Assembly: GCA_963769435.1 (NCBI GenBank)
Contig: CAVYLN010000002.1
Span: forward strand, 1,054,001-1,118,000
Length of the DNA: 64,000 bases
Reading direction: 5' to 3'
DNA from: JADKAV01 sp963769435
Lineage (GTDB): Bacteria; Actinomycetota; Actinomycetes; S36-B12; UBA10799
Shown: positions 63,241 to 64,000 of the stretch, in pieces
Layout: each line of letters begins with the position of its first letter
Position numbering within the stretch: the stretch's first letter is position 1
Program-made: the position numbers and the translations under genes
Notes under the pieces: generated by a model
What the model was told of the DNA's origin: nothing
What the model saw: only the letters and a program-made list of their open reading frames with translations
The model's database searches: none

Positions 63241-63749
63241 TGGATCTACCCGACGAGCTGCTGCCGCTTTCCTGGCTCCTCGGCCAATGGGTCGGCGTCG
63301 GGACCGGCCAGTACCCCACGATCGAGGACTTCCGTTTCGGTCAGGAACTGTCCTTCACCTGCGACGGCCGACCCTTCATCGCCATGAACTCCCGGTCATG
63401 GATACTCGACGACGAAGGCAACCGGGTCCGTCCGTCGGCCATGGAGTCCGCCTACTTCCGGCCCAGGCCTGACAACCAGTTCGAGGCACTTTTCGCCCAT
63501 CCCACCGGATTCACCGAGGTCTGGTACGGCCGCGTGACTATCGCCGACATCCAGGACGCCAGGATCACTCGGGCCAGTCTCGAGATGACCACCGACTCGG
63601 TGATGCGTACGGAGAGCGCCAAGGAGTATCTGGGCGGTCAGCGGCTCTACGGCCTGGTCCCCGACGGCGATCTGGCGTGGACGTTCGACATGAGCGCCAT
63701 GGGCGAACCCTTGAACAACCACCTGGCCGCCAAACTCCAGCGCGCGTGA
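63240..63749 (+). CDS. FABP-like nitrobindin family protein
   Basis: The GTG at 63240 gives 169 residues. The N-terminal GQWVGVGTGQYPTIEDF matches the nitrobindin GxWxGxGxGxYPT signature. The C-terminal NNHLAAKLQRA provides the candidate proximal heme His. Nitrobindins are heme beta-barrels that isomerise peroxynitrite; Rv0813c is the mycobacterial member of this neighbourhood. The stop overlaps the Fur-family start. Confidence 0.88.
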   Translation: MDLPDELLPLSWLLGQWVGVGTGQYPTIEDFRFGQELSFTCDGRPFIAMNSRSWILDDEGNRVRPSAMESAYFRPRPDNQFEALFAHPTGFTEVWYGRVTIADIQDARITRASLEMTTDSVMRTESAKEYLGGQRLYGLVPDGDLAWTFDMSAMGEPLNNHLAAKLQRA

Positions 63750-64000
63750 GCGAAGTGTTCGAGGCCAGGCTGCGCGACGGGGGCTACCGTCGGACGGAGC
63801 AGCGCCGCGAGGTATGGGAGACGGTGGGCCGTCTGCGCCACGCCACGCCCGACCAGATCGCGGCCGAACTGCCGGAGGTGGACACCTCCACCGTCTACCG
63901 CGCGCTCGAGGTCCTCGTCGAGGTGGGGCTGATCACCCATACCCATATCGGCCACGGTCCGCCGGTGTACCACGCGGTCGACGAGACGCCGCACCTGCAT
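63746..64000 (+). CDS. Fur-family transcriptional regulator, C-terminus outside window
   Basis: The GTG at 63746 overlaps the nitrobindin stop (GTGA) and encodes 85 residues before the window ends. RDGGYRRTEQRREVWETVGR and TPDQIAAELPEVDTSTVYRA are the Fur winged-helix. LITHTHIGHGPPVYHAVDETPHLH begins the metal-binding domain with several His residues. Whether it senses Fe, Zn (Zur) or peroxide (PerR) cannot be decided without the C-terminus. Confidence 0.88.
   Translation, partial: MSEVFEARLRDGGYRRTEQRREVWETVGRLRHATPDQIAAELPEVDTSTVYRALEVLVEVGLITHTHIGHGPPVYHAVDETPHLH

Overview
The window is a 64 kb stretch of chromosome from a high-GC Gram-positive bacterium (Actinomycetota). The evidence is actinobacterial hallmark genes: mycothiol synthase mshD, the orphan regulator glnR, the division pair glp and sepX/glpR, gpgS, protein mannosyltransferase pmt, an RsiG-like protein, and DUF3151, DUF3263 and DUF2516 proteins. 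GTG starts and 1- or 4-base start/stop overlaps are frequent. Gene order recalls three Mycobacterium tuberculosis blocks: about Rv0993-Rv1018c at 0.4-15.6 kb, about Rv0474-Rv0476 at 39-41 kb, and about Rv0813-Rv0820 at 60-64 kb. A genus cannot be assigned. I see no rRNA, CRISPR array, insertion sequence, prophage or replication origin.

Layout. 0-15.6 kb is housekeeping: cysQ (partial), pth, rplY, prs, glmU, tRNA-Gln, ispE, rsmA, tatD, metG, rsmI, pmt, tRNA-Ala, then the division/envelope operon galU-glp-rimJ-sepX. 15.6-23.7 kb holds an ABC exporter, FmdB, a thioredoxin-like protein, a SAF-domain protein, ferritin, a secreted carboxypeptidase, a 2OG-Fe(II) oxygenase-like protein, a hydrolase and tRNA-Arg. 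23.7-26.6 kb is a flavin-transfer redox operon (one-TM protein, ferric-reductase-like protein, FMN-binding protein, ApbE). 27-45 kb is mixed: a yybP-ykoY-like leader before a baeRF3 gene, membrane proteins, tRNA-Thr, a peptide transporter, a K+ channel, gpgS, a SAM riboswitch before thrC, a cold-shock gene, an HBHA-like protein with its XRE regulator, an asparaginase, an RsiG-like protein and two uncharacterised genes. 45-49 kb has a RutE-like nitroreductase, divergent glgA/glgC, and the HMG-CoA-lyase-like mvaB with a Dabb protein. 49-53.5 kb is pstSCAB behind a PHO-box-like repeat. 54-64 kb has an HNH/DUF222 nuclease, then mutT1, a CYTH-CHAD protein, ppk1, mshD, glnR, a thioredoxin, DUF4395, DsrE, a 32-residue membrane peptide, nitrobindin and a Fur-family gene cut by the window end.

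How the genes fit together. Phosphate import (pst), polyphosphate synthesis (ppk1), a likely polyphosphate-binding CYTH-CHAD protein and glycogen synthesis (glgA, glgC) lie within about 15 kb, which suggests phosphate and carbon storage. The division operon pairs a MoeA-fold protein that has lost catalytic residues with its membrane partner SepX/GlpR.

Two points for any user of this sequence. First, about 21 single-base frameshifts, nearly all insertions, interrupt otherwise well-conserved genes, including essential prs. They are densest at 42.8-47.1 kb and look like sequencing or assembly errors, so I list these as CDS with the corrected reading. Second, four intergenic regions carry multi-unit inverted repeats built alike but with different unit sequences. 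I do not recognise them, and they are the best candidate here for something undescribed.
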